Source: Gammaproteobacteria bacterium GWE2_37_16 | GTDB taxonomy: Bacteria; Pseudomonadota; Gammaproteobacteria; UBA9339 | Length of the DNA stretch: 30,366 nucleotides | Direction of reading: 5' to 3' | Assembly (NCBI GenBank): GCA_001801285.1 | Contig: MGXG01000102.1 | Location: 1-30,366, forward strand | Shown here: positions 8,653 through 16,997 of the stretch, one piece after another | Layout of the letters: each line of letters starts with the position of its first letter | Position numbering within the stretch: the first letter of the stretch is position 1 | Notes under the pieces: model-generated | Database searches by the model: none | Seen by the model: the letters and a program-made list of their open reading frames with translations, nothing else | Told to the model about the DNA's origin: nothing | Program-made: the position numbers and the translations under genes

Positions 8653-8789
8653 AGTTTTTTGGAGATGTTTTATGGCGTCTACAAATTTATAATATAGTAG
8701 ACAAAATTTATGATTCTAAAATTGAATATTTGTTTGAATCAGCTGGTTTTGGCAGAAATGATCTGCCACCTCAATTACAAAAAACATAA
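8628..8789 (+). pseudogene. Remnant of an unidentified gene (3' end only)
   Basis: A 53-codon open stretch ends at TAA 8787-8789 and has no start codon. Its translation, with segments such as NIVDKIYDSKIEYLFESAGF and GRNDLPPQL, reads like the C-terminal end of a real protein rather than random AT-rich translation. An in-frame stop (8625-8627) lies just upstream, inside the TTAATAGAC repeats, so the 5' part appears to be lost. I do not recognise the family. It sits between the effector block and the defence cluster, a likely junction of acquired segments. Confidence 0.4.
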
Positions 8790-8813
8790 ACTTTTTAATA
8801 TTAAACATAGTTG

Positions 8814-11309
8814 CTATTTAACTGAATATTTACTTGTAAAGTGTTGCAACAAATCTGCCTGGCAAAGTTTATGCTGCATAAGTGATTCTCGTATTTTGCC
8901 TACATCATGAATTACATTTTTAAAGCATATGGACTTAATAAACGACAGAACATTCTTTTTCAACTTCTCAAGATTATCAACATCGATGATTCTTGTTTGC
9001 TCATTCGGAGAAGCTGCATGTTCAAAAACAGATGAACGATGGATCATAATTGGTGTGCATTTGCAGGTATTATCATATTCATTTTTAAACCATTCGAAAG
9101 AACCATTGAGTTGATTACAATCTTTTTTGTTAATTGTATCTGTTATCGAACCATTCTTGCATTCAATCACAAGGTAGTTAAGTCCCCCAATTGCCCATAA
9201 AACATCTGGTCCTTTATTGGAGACGCTCTCTGGTCTTTGACTCTCAAAACCTAAGTATAGTGCCAATTTTTTTATGCTTTCTTCAAAAACATTAAATGTT
9301 TCTGGTTCACTAAATATTAAACGCTCTAAAAGCCCATTTATCTCTATTAAAATTTTATTTGGATCACCATGTAGATTTTTTAAATACGCACTACATGCCC
9401 TTGCTTGCTCCGTACTTATTGAATAATCAAGCTTATGGTAAGCTATACCAGCAACTGGTTTAATAACTCTATAATTTTGCGATACAGCAGATTTTAAAGT
9501 TTTTTGTGCTTCACTAACATTATTAAAATTAATGTATTCTGCTAAACATTGCATAAAATATCCCTTTAAAGATTTATCGGTAGTAACGTTGACCAGCTTA
9601 AGTAATTCTTTTTCTGCACCTTCGTAGTCATTATGGCATGCAAAATCATAGGCGTTGCGTATTGCCACAGCCCCTCGATCAAAATAAGATTCCTTACTAT
9701 AGATAAGTGATGCGACTGCCCCCTTACTGTGTGTAACCCAATCTTGATTTCTTTTTAAACAATATGACATTCCTTCACCTATTTCTTCAAGACCTTTCCC
9801 TCTAAACTGTTCAGATAGTTGTTCTGAAAGAGCTAATTGAGCTCTAGTTGCTGGTGAAAATTTTTCGATTCCTCCTTCAGCGTATAAATGACTTGTAAGG
9901 CTTTTTCCCATTAGAAAAACAACACAATAATCATCATTAGATCTTATTCCTCTGCCCATGCCTTGTTCAATGCGTTGAATTCTTTGCGAGGCTAAGCGAT
10001 CACCGTCCATAAGAATACTTTGGTTAACTTTATCAATTTGACGCCTTACATCTGGCAAGCTATCAATTATTAGAAAACGACAAGCATCTTTTGGTAAATC
10101 AATACCATCATATCGATTGACTAATATTACTAGCCCAACCTTTCTAGATTTTAACTGCGCAATCCCGGCATAAATGTTATCTTTTGTAAGAACTAAATCA
10201 GCCTGATCTTTCCAAAACTGAGCACGATAATCTGAAGGAACAATAACAACCACATTACTATCTAGCGAAACTTTCTTGCAAAATTGCTTAATGTCATTAT
10301 CTGATATATTTGGATTGATAGCTTGTGGTAGCAGTATCATTCGATCACCAACATCTCCTGCCGAATCTGGAGTAACCGCTTTGCTAATAGATTCTTCTGT
10401 GATACCAAAATGGGTAGACAATATTCCATCATCAGCAAAATTAGCGGTCATAAATATTTTCCGGTAAGCCTTGGTGATGCTTGGCATTATGTGAATTGGA
10501 ATACAATGTGGGGATATTTCAATTTTTTTTGCACTAACAACACATCTACATAATTTTAACGATTCTTTGAGTAGAGACCATACGAATTTTATTTTATCGG
10601 TATGCTTATGTTTTGTTAAAATTACACTAATTTCCTCTACTTTATCTTGCCACACCCAAAATGGCACTTGCATATACGTTGATGGTTCACCCAATGCGAT
10701 TTCACAAGCTTTGGATTCACATTGTTTATAAAGTGATTCAGAAAAAATATCGTAAAGTTCTTTATAAACTTCACTTTCATGGCTGATAGTTATCATGAAT
10801 TGATCTTCTATAGTATCCAAACACGCATGAGCATCGTCGATCAATAAACTACCTATTTTTGTCTTAACCCCCTCGTCACCTACACCAAATTTAGATAATC
10901 CATTAACAAGCTTATGAATATTAATTATAAGAATAGCTTTTCTTGATAGGAAGCGTGGTGAATCAACCTCTTCGGTCGTTTCTATTCCAAGGTTATGTGC
11001 CTCTAATAAAACTTGTTTAACTAAATAGTTGTCAGGTGCAACATAAACAGCTGGTCCCTTTTGTTCATTTAGACAACTTTTTAAAATCAGTAACCCAACA
11101 ACGGTTTTCCCACTACCTGTGTTCATTTTAATAACCAGATCATTTTCATTCCGCCGTTCGAACCAGTGGTTCCAAACTTGAGTCTGAACATCCCTTGGAT
11201 ATTCGAATTTTCCTGCTTCCTTACTAGGTAACGCCGCAAATATTTCTCTTGGTGACAAAACAGTATCTACAGTTCCAGCACTATTTAATTTTCCAAAATC
11301 TATGTTCAT
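8814..11309 (-). CDS. SF2-type helicase with C-terminal PD-(D/E)XK nuclease-like domain
   Basis: An 831-residue protein. The Walker A is NTGSGKT (63-69) and the Walker B/DEAD-box equivalent is LLIDDAH (155-161). Motif VI has the form QRIEQGMGRGIRS, which resembles the DinG/XPD-type helicase C domain more than Type III Res. A helical middle (about 520-640) follows. At the C-terminus, GPDVLW (700-705), then IECKNG (715-720) with Asp702, Glu716 and Lys718, and a downstream Gln, fit a PD-(D/E)XK nuclease core. A helicase-nuclease is likely to unwind and cut DNA or RNA, and its place after a Type III-like system suggests phage or plasmid defence. The ribosome site is weak. No exact family name is assigned. 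Confidence 0.8.
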   Translation of the reverse strand: MNIDFGKLNSAGTVDTVLSPREIFAALPSKEAGKFEYPRDVQTQVWNHWFERRNENDLVIKMNTGSGKTVVGLLILKSCLNEQKGPAVYVAPDNYLVKQVLLEAHNLGIETTEEVDSPRFLSRKAILIINIHKLVNGLSKFGVGDEGVKTKIGSLLIDDAHACLDTIEDQFMITISHESEVYKELYDIFSESLYKQCESKACEIALGEPSTYMQVPFWVWQDKVEEISVILTKHKHTDKIKFVWSLLKESLKLCRCVVSAKKIEISPHCIPIHIMPSITKAYRKIFMTANFADDGILSTHFGITEESISKAVTPDSAGDVGDRMILLPQAINPNISDNDIKQFCKKVSLDSNVVVIVPSDYRAQFWKDQADLVLTKDNIYAGIAQLKSRKVGLVILVNRYDGIDLPKDACRFLIIDSLPDVRRQIDKVNQSILMDGDRLASQRIQRIEQGMGRGIRSNDDYCVVFLMGKSLTSHLYAEGGIEKFSPATRAQLALSEQLSEQFRGKGLEEIGEGMSYCLKRNQDWVTHSKGAVASLIYSKESYFDRGAVAIRNAYDFACHNDYEGAEKELLKLVNVTTDKSLKGYFMQCLAEYINFNNVSEAQKTLKSAVSQNYRVIKPVAGIAYHKLDYSISTEQARACSAYLKNLHGDPNKILIEINGLLERLIFSEPETFNVFEESIKKLALYLGFESQRPESVSNKGPDVLWAIGGLNYLVIECKNGSITDTINKKDCNQLNGSFEWFKNEYDNTCKCTPIMIHRSSVFEHAASPNEQTRIIDVDNLEKLKKNVLSFIKSICFKNVIHDVGKIRESLMQHKLCQADLLQHFTSKYSVK

Positions 11310-11310
11310 G

Positions 11311-11598
11311 TTATTTCTTTAGTAAATATTTAAAATATGGTTCTACCAAATATGCTACTTCCTTATTTAGACTAAGGAAAATAATTAAAAATCTATAAAA
11401 TCTTATTCCACTTACCGATAATTTCATATTTCCAGCAGGCACCAAAGTTATTGCAACAAATTCTACCAATTCTAGATAACTAGAACATTAGCCAGCCAAT
11501 CCTGGAAAAGCTGCCTCAGCAACTTTTATCCTTTTTTGCAAAAAATCATCTACTTTTTTTATTTTGTTGCTCATATTTATGATTTTTAAATCACTCAT
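11311..11598 (-). pseudogene. Small ORF coupled to res, interrupted by one in-frame stop
   Basis: An ATG at 11598 overlaps the res stop as ATGA and opens a 36-codon frame (beginning MSDLKIINMSNKIKK) that stops at TAA 11488-11490. The same frame then runs on for 58 codons (…LVEFVAITLVPAGN…, …EVAYLVEPYFKYLLKK) to TAA 11311-11313, directly before the helicase ATG. The whole looks like one ~95-codon gene broken by a nonsense codon. Alternatively, the 36-residue peptide (11488-11598) is itself the product. I do not recognise it. The ATGA overlap argues that it belongs to the same operon. Confidence 0.4.
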
Positions 11599-14276
11599 AG
11601 ATAATAATTAAAGTGTTTAGCAAAATAAGTAAAACTAATATTAAACTTCACCTCATCATGGGGAATAAGCAGATATTTCCACGGTTTTTTACCAACTTCT
11701 AAAGCAAATTTATTTACCAAATTACAATAATGTAACGCGGCTTTAGCTTTTGCTTTGACTTCTTCTGAATCCGTTTCTTTAAGCATTTTAGTTTCAACCA
11801 TATAAATAGTATTAGCTGTCTCTACAACAAAGTCTGGACAATAGCGTTTGGAATTGTTTACTGACCACCATATTTCAAATTGTTTTTCAGCTGGACGCAT
11901 CCACTTTAAAACTTCTTGGTCATTTTCCAAGATAATCGCAAAATCCTTTTCTGTTTTAGAATCAAATTTATATTTGTCATGGCAGGCTTTTTTAAAACCA
12001 ATAAATATCTTACTAGGAATAGAAGAAGTTGGCTCTATGGTTTCTGTATAAGGATAGATGGTATCAAAAGCATATTTTGTATAATTATGCGGCTCTATAC
12101 TCACAAAAGGCAATACTTTTACGTTTTCATATTGAGGCTGTTTACAATAAAAGTGTTCTTGCATTTGAGAAAAAATAAATCGCGCTATTTCATGCTTATT
12201 ATACTGCACAACATTGTCTACCTCCTGTTCATATTTTAAATAAGAACGAAAATGCTCAATAGCTTGTATTGCCAATTTAAATAATAAAATAGCTTGGGTG
12301 TCATAATCAACCTCTGGTATGTTAATCAACTCATTTACAATAATTTTATCTAATTTGTCTATAACAATACGTCCTTTACCAATAAGATGTCTAATCCCAT
12401 CTTCTTGCTCACGTAAGTACTGAATTAAAATTTCCTGAGAAACTGGCTGATAGTGCAATTTACTTGCATCGAGATCAAAATCATAAAATCCGCTAGACAC
12501 ATCATTTGTTTGCTGAACAACTACTCTGGGAATCTCAATAATGTTATTTAGAAAATCCTGTACAACCCTTTGATACATAGCCCTAGCTTCCTCAACTCTA
12601 ATATCTGTAAATAACTCTTGTTGTGGCTGATTTCTTAACTGTGCTTGGTACAAATCGATACATGCTGTTTGTGCTGCACCGCTAGATAAATCTTGAAGAC
12701 TATTAAACTTAGTATTAAGTTGAGGAAGAATGTTAATAATTTCTTGTTCAGTCTGCAACTGCCACTCCCCTTGTTGCCTTTGTTCATCATTACTAATTAA
12801 TGCAATCTCCTTTTTGCGTTCCAATAAAAGTGATTCTGTTCTTGGAAGCGACACTATGACTTCTTTTGTATGCTGTATTTCTTCAATATCAATAGTAATA
12901 ATGTTCTTTTGTTTAATAATTGAATCTGGTCTATTAGCCGCATCAATAATTTCCTGAAATCTATCATGAGCAATGATTGTCAATGTATCAACCCTTTTAT
13001 CACCAGTTCTTTTACCGTAAGGCAACCGTAAACCGCGACCAATAGTTTGTTCACGTAATGTTTGCGATGCGGCGGTGCGCAAAGGGATAATTGTATACAA
13101 ATTATTAACATCCCAACCTTCTTTTAACATATTGACGTGAATGACAATTTCAATAGGGTTGTTTGAATCTTCTAATGATAACAATTGCTGAATATTTTCT
13201 TCTTTTTCCATACCTTTTTGATTGGAATGAAGCTCCATAACTTTATTGGCGTATCTTCCTTCAAAAAAGCTTTTTGATTGAATCAGCCTCTTCAATGTTC
13301 CAGCATGTTCTGTGTCTTTTGCTACGATAAGCACAAAAGGTTTCACCGCATCGACTTTATTATTTCTAGCATAAATTTCCAAAGCCACTTTAGTATCTTC
13401 ATGAATACAAATGCCATCTTGTATTTTAATTAAATCGATATCTTCAGGCATTAAAGAAGCTGGGTTAAAATCTTTACGAGTTGCAACCGCTGGTTCTTTA
13501 ACAAAACCATCCTCTATCGCTCTTGCCAAAGAGTATTCGTAAACAACATTTTTAAATTTAATAGCTGATCCAGCTTTCTCAACTTGTGGTGTAGCAGTAA
13601 GCTCTAATCCTAAAACTGGGTTTAATTCATTGATAACTTGCATACCACGATCGGCGCGATAATGATGTGACTCATCCATTAACAATACCAAATCGTCTAA
13701 ATTTGCTAAATAATTAAAATAAGAATCTCCAAGATATTCCGATAGACGTTTAATTTTTGGTTCAGTGCCCTGCCTAGTTTCGGCGTTTATTTTTGAAATA
13801 TTAAAAATATTCAGATTGATTTCTGAATTTAACATAGATCTTTGCGCAGCTTGGGTATAATTATCTCCTGTTATAATACGCGGTGGATATTGAGATAATT
13901 CCCCAATTCCCTGGAAAACATATTTGGGATGTGTTGGATCGGAAAAATCAGCAATGAGCTTTTTGTAAACTGTAAGGTTTGGTGCTAATACAAAAAAATT
14001 CTTTATCCCTTTTTCTAAATATAAATATGCAATAAATGCTCCCATTAATCGGGTTTTCCCAACGCCAGTTGCTAACGCAAAGCAAATGGAAACAAAATTA
14101 CGTTCAAAATCCGTACAAGTAGGACAGATTGATTTGACTTTATCTAATTCGGCGACCAAATTAATATTTTTGTGTAATATTAGTTTGTCTAATAAATTAT
14201 TTAATATCTCCAATGCTTGTTTTTGCGGCGTTCGTAAACTCAAGCAATTCGAGATCATTTGGGCGTTTTTATCCAT
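11595..14276 (-). CDS. Type III-like restriction subunit Res (helicase-nuclease)
   Basis: An 893-residue protein. SF2 motifs: Walker A ATGVGKT (69-75), DESHH (201-205), LTATPQ (226-231), and a C-terminal helicase lobe with LKEGWDV and QTIGRGLRLP. The C-terminal nuclease core has CPDFVVE then MVETK (Asp815, Glu828, Lys830), a PD-(D/E)XK endonuclease. This is the arrangement of Type III restriction Res subunits, which translocate or slide with Mod and cut DNA. It overlaps the DUF1016 stop by 8 bp (14269-14276) and ends in an ATGA overlap with a small ORF. It probably acts with the Mod at 15361-16965, although the extra SNF2 and DUF1016 genes make this more than a plain mod-res pair. Confidence 0.88.
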   Translation of the reverse strand: MDKNAQMISNCLSLRTPQKQALEILNNLLDKLILHKNINLVAELDKVKSICPTCTDFERNFVSICFALATGVGKTRLMGAFIAYLYLEKGIKNFFVLAPNLTVYKKLIADFSDPTHPKYVFQGIGELSQYPPRIITGDNYTQAAQRSMLNSEINLNIFNISKINAETRQGTEPKIKRLSEYLGDSYFNYLANLDDLVLLMDESHHYRADRGMQVINELNPVLGLELTATPQVEKAGSAIKFKNVVYEYSLARAIEDGFVKEPAVATRKDFNPASLMPEDIDLIKIQDGICIHEDTKVALEIYARNNKVDAVKPFVLIVAKDTEHAGTLKRLIQSKSFFEGRYANKVMELHSNQKGMEKEENIQQLLSLEDSNNPIEIVIHVNMLKEGWDVNNLYTIIPLRTAASQTLREQTIGRGLRLPYGKRTGDKRVDTLTIIAHDRFQEIIDAANRPDSIIKQKNIITIDIEEIQHTKEVIVSLPRTESLLLERKKEIALISNDEQRQQGEWQLQTEQEIINILPQLNTKFNSLQDLSSGAAQTACIDLYQAQLRNQPQQELFTDIRVEEARAMYQRVVQDFLNNIIEIPRVVVQQTNDVSSGFYDFDLDASKLHYQPVSQEILIQYLREQEDGIRHLIGKGRIVIDKLDKIIVNELINIPEVDYDTQAILLFKLAIQAIEHFRSYLKYEQEVDNVVQYNKHEIARFIFSQMQEHFYCKQPQYENVKVLPFVSIEPHNYTKYAFDTIYPYTETIEPTSSIPSKIFIGFKKACHDKYKFDSKTEKDFAIILENDQEVLKWMRPAEKQFEIWWSVNNSKRYCPDFVVETANTIYMVETKMLKETDSEEVKAKAKAALHYCNLVNKFALEVGKKPWKYLLIPHDEVKFNISFTYFAKHFNYYL

Positions 14277-15342
14277 TCAAGTCTTCCTTATTATCAAATA
14301 ATAGCCGCGCACGAGTAATGGATTCGTGAAATTTCTTTTCTAAGGCTTCTTTTGGTAAAAGTTCTGTAATATATTCAGCCACTCGAATTCCACTTTTTCC
14401 TAATTCTAAAAGCTCTATTCTTTCATTGGATTTACCAGCACACAAAATAAGTCCTATAGGATGTTCTTCTCCCGGTTTGCGTTCATATTTATCAAGCCAT
14501 TTTAAATAAAATTCCATTTGCCCTTTAAAATCTGGTTTAAATCGTTCAAGTTTTAATTCGATCGCAACGAGCCTGCATAAATCCCGGTGGTAAAAAAGCA
14601 AATCTAGATAAAAATCTTCTCCATCAACAACCATCCGTTTTTGTCTTTCCACAAAAGTAAATCCAACTCCAAGCTCCATAATAAAAGCTTCTATTTCTCG
14701 CAATATAGCATTTTCTAAATCTTTTTCCTGAAACGCCCCTTTTAAACCTAAAAAATCTAAGAAATAAGGATCACGAAAAACTAAATCTGGAGTAAGCTTA
14801 TCTTCTGCTCTCAGAGCAGCTAATTCGGTTTTAATAACATCATCTGGTTTTTTAGCTATTGCTGTCCGCTCAAACATCATACCAGCTATTTTTTTTCGCA
14901 ATGCCCGCACACTCCAGTGTTCAATTCGACACATTTCTGCATAAAAATCGCGTTTAAGCTGATCATCTATTGCAATAATTTGTAAGAAATGACTCCAACA
15001 TAATTGTCGTGACAGTGTCACGACAATTTTTTTATCCGAAAAACATTCAGCAAATTGCATCATACGCCATAGGTTTTTGGCTTCAAAGCCTCTCCCATAT
15101 TCAAATACCAGTTGTCTTGCCAATGTTGGGATAATTTCTTCTCCGTACCCTGCCCTTTTCCCCTTAAGAATTTCAGTATTGATTCTTTTACCAACCTGCC
15201 AATAAAGCATTGTGAGCCCTACATTAGCTGTAACTGCAACAGCCAAACGTGCTTCCTCAATCATTTTTCGAATATCTGAAACAAGAGTCGTTGGAATAAT
15301 ATTGTTTCCTATTCTTGCTATTGCATTGTTTTTCTTTTTCAT
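14269..15342 (-). CDS. DUF1016 (YhcG-type) PD-(D/E)XK nuclease-domain protein
   Basis: A 357-residue protein matching the DUF1016 family in length and layout. The N-terminal helical domain (about 15-180) has the family marks MLYWQVGKRI and LSRQLCWSHF. The C-terminal nuclease-like domain (about 185-340) has Asp247 in FYLDLLFYH, Glu262-x-Lys264 in VAIELKLE and Gln275 in KGQMEFYLKWL. Members are predicted nucleases found near restriction-modification genes. It lies 18 bp downstream of mod and overlaps res by 8 bp, so it is translated as part of the defence operon. A 27-bp palindrome (15002-15028) falls inside the conserved LSRQL coding segment. The true role, nuclease or specificity/accessory factor, is not shown by sequence. 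Confidence 0.85.
   Translation of the reverse strand: MKKKNNAIARIGNNIIPTTLVSDIRKMIEEARLAVAVTANVGLTMLYWQVGKRINTEILKGKRAGYGEEIIPTLARQLVFEYGRGFEAKNLWRMMQFAECFSDKKIVVTLSRQLCWSHFLQIIAIDDQLKRDFYAEMCRIEHWSVRALRKKIAGMMFERTAIAKKPDDVIKTELAALRAEDKLTPDLVFRDPYFLDFLGLKGAFQEKDLENAILREIEAFIMELGVGFTFVERQKRMVVDGEDFYLDLLFYHRDLCRLVAIELKLERFKPDFKGQMEFYLKWLDKYERKPGEEHPIGLILCAGKSNERIELLELGKSGIRVAEYITELLPKEALEKKFHESITRARLLFDNKEDLNG
15002..15028. repeat. Perfect palindrome with 13-bp arms inside the DUF1016 gene
   Basis: AATTGTCGTGACA, a single central G, then TGTCACGACAATT. The arms match at all 13 positions. It lies inside the codons for IVVTLSRQL, so it is constrained by protein sequence too. Possible operator, attenuator hairpin or short palindromic insertion; no function is shown. 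Confidence 0.8.
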
Positions 15343-15360
15343 AAAATTATCTTAAACTAT

Positions 15361-16965
15361 TTATTCGCTATCTTCCTCTTCTATAGGCATGTTAATAATA
15401 TTTAAACTATAGTCATTCTTATCAAACTCACAGCGTCCCAAAAGAATATTTGGGATTTTTTTAATAGTAATATTTGGATACGTATTAGTACATTCACTTT
15501 GATAAGACTTTGCGCAAATTAATAAACTTTCTCCCTCATGCATTTCTTCGTAAATGCGGTCAAGCATTGCAACAGTAACCATTTGTGATGTGGTAAAAAT
15601 AAAAGCATTTTCAGTGGCTTTCCCTTGTTTCCAATAAATTTCTACATGTGGACAATACTTAAACCCTTCATGTTTTGCCACTGCCGCTGCCAGCATATCA
15701 GCATTATACCTTTCATCGATGATCAGATTATCATATTTATCTTTTTTTAATAAACTTGGAGCAAGTTCATAAAATTTAAATCCACCACCACCTTGCCAAT
15801 TTACTGCTTTAGAAATTCCTCCTTGATCAGTTCCCTCACAAACTTTTTGCAAACGTGGTAGACAATGCGTATAACAATGTTCACCTAACTCAATTCCAAT
15901 CCAACGTCTACCCATTTTATTAGCAACAGCAGAAGTTGTACCTGAACCAAGAAAAGAGTCTAAAACAAGATCATTAAGGCTGGTGGCAAGAGTTAATATT
16001 CGTTCAATTAGACGCTCTGGCTTTGGTGTAGCAAAGGGATTTTCAATATTAAAAGCTTTGACCTCCTGCCTAGCATTCCTATTCTCACCAACTTCCTGAT
16101 AAAGCCACACTGATTTTGGAACAATGCCTCTATCTTCAATTTCTGTGATAAACCTTTTAATGCAAGGCTTATTATTGCCATCTTTGCCGAAAGTAATTCT
16201 ATGATCAGCTATTAGCTGCTCGAACTTTGTTTTTGTATATACCCAACATCTTCCATCAGCCGGTTTTACCATTCTCCCGGAAGGAGTTGTTATCTCGTAT
16301 AAAGCGTTATCACTAATAGTTTTTACTGTCATATCACCGGGAAACCATGGACCACGTCCATAATAACTTCCATCATTGTTAATTCCATCAAACATATCAC
16401 TATGTTTGTATATGCTGTTTTGTTCTTGTGTACGTGGAAGTTTATTTGGTCTCCAGGTTTCTTTATTTTTTGCATATACTAAAATATGATCGTGCGTATC
16501 ACTAATCCACTTAGCATCATTTTGTGGAGAAGATTTTTTCATCCAAATAACACTTGAAACAAAATTTCCCCTCCCAAAAACCTCATCGCATAACACTTTC
16601 AAATAATGACACTCATCATCATCAATAGAAATCCAAATACTTCCATCATTTGCCAGCAATTTTCTAAATAGCTCTAGTCTCGGTTTCATTAGCGAAAGCC
16701 ACAGTGAATGCTCAATTCCATCATCATAATGCTCAAAAGCATTGCCGGTATTGTATGGAGGATCGATATAAATACATTTAATCTTACCGGAAAAATCCTG
16801 CTCTAATGCTTTAAGCGCAAGTAAATTGTCGCCATGAATTAACATATTATCTGTTTTCTGATCGCCATAAGACCTCTCGTGGTCTTCAAGCAAAATCCGT
16901 GGCTCAAGATATATTTCTTGGTCTTTGCCAATCCAAGTTAACTCGAGTTTTTGTTTTTTTGACAC
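15361..16965 (-). CDS. Type III-like DNA adenine methyltransferase (Mod)
   Basis: A 534-residue site-specific DNA methyltransferase of the beta class. The catalytic motif IV DPPYNTG (68-74) precedes the SAM-binding motif I, DSFLGSGTT (336-344), and RWIGIEL (354-360) follows. DPPY predicts N6-adenine methylation (N4-cytosine is possible for the motif but less likely in this family). The region between the motifs (about 140-310) would hold the target recognition domain. Start is GTG; the ribosome site is modest. It lies 32 bp after the SNF2 gene and 18 bp before DUF1016. In Type III systems Mod supplies both the recognition and the methylation that protects self DNA. Confidence 0.88.
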   Translation of the reverse strand: MSKKQKLELTWIGKDQEIYLEPRILLEDHERSYGDQKTDNMLIHGDNLLALKALEQDFSGKIKCIYIDPPYNTGNAFEHYDDGIEHSLWLSLMKPRLELFRKLLANDGSIWISIDDDECHYLKVLCDEVFGRGNFVSSVIWMKKSSPQNDAKWISDTHDHILVYAKNKETWRPNKLPRTQEQNSIYKHSDMFDGINNDGSYYGRGPWFPGDMTVKTISDNALYEITTPSGRMVKPADGRCWVYTKTKFEQLIADHRITFGKDGNNKPCIKRFITEIEDRGIVPKSVWLYQEVGENRNARQEVKAFNIENPFATPKPERLIERILTLATSLNDLVLDSFLGSGTTSAVANKMGRRWIGIELGEHCYTHCLPRLQKVCEGTDQGGISKAVNWQGGGGFKFYELAPSLLKKDKYDNLIIDERYNADMLAAAVAKHEGFKYCPHVEIYWKQGKATENAFIFTTSQMVTVAMLDRIYEEMHEGESLLICAKSYQSECTNTYPNITIKKIPNILLGRCEFDKNDYSLNIINMPIEEEDSE

Positions 16966-16997
16966 TATAATTTACCTACTTTATTATTCAGATTGTA

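Noticed and set aside
8710..8910. Plus-strand reading frame of 66 codons
   Set aside because: It overlaps the end of the helicase gene antisense, has Cys-rich unlikely composition, and a different frame there (8628-8789) reads better as a gene remnant.
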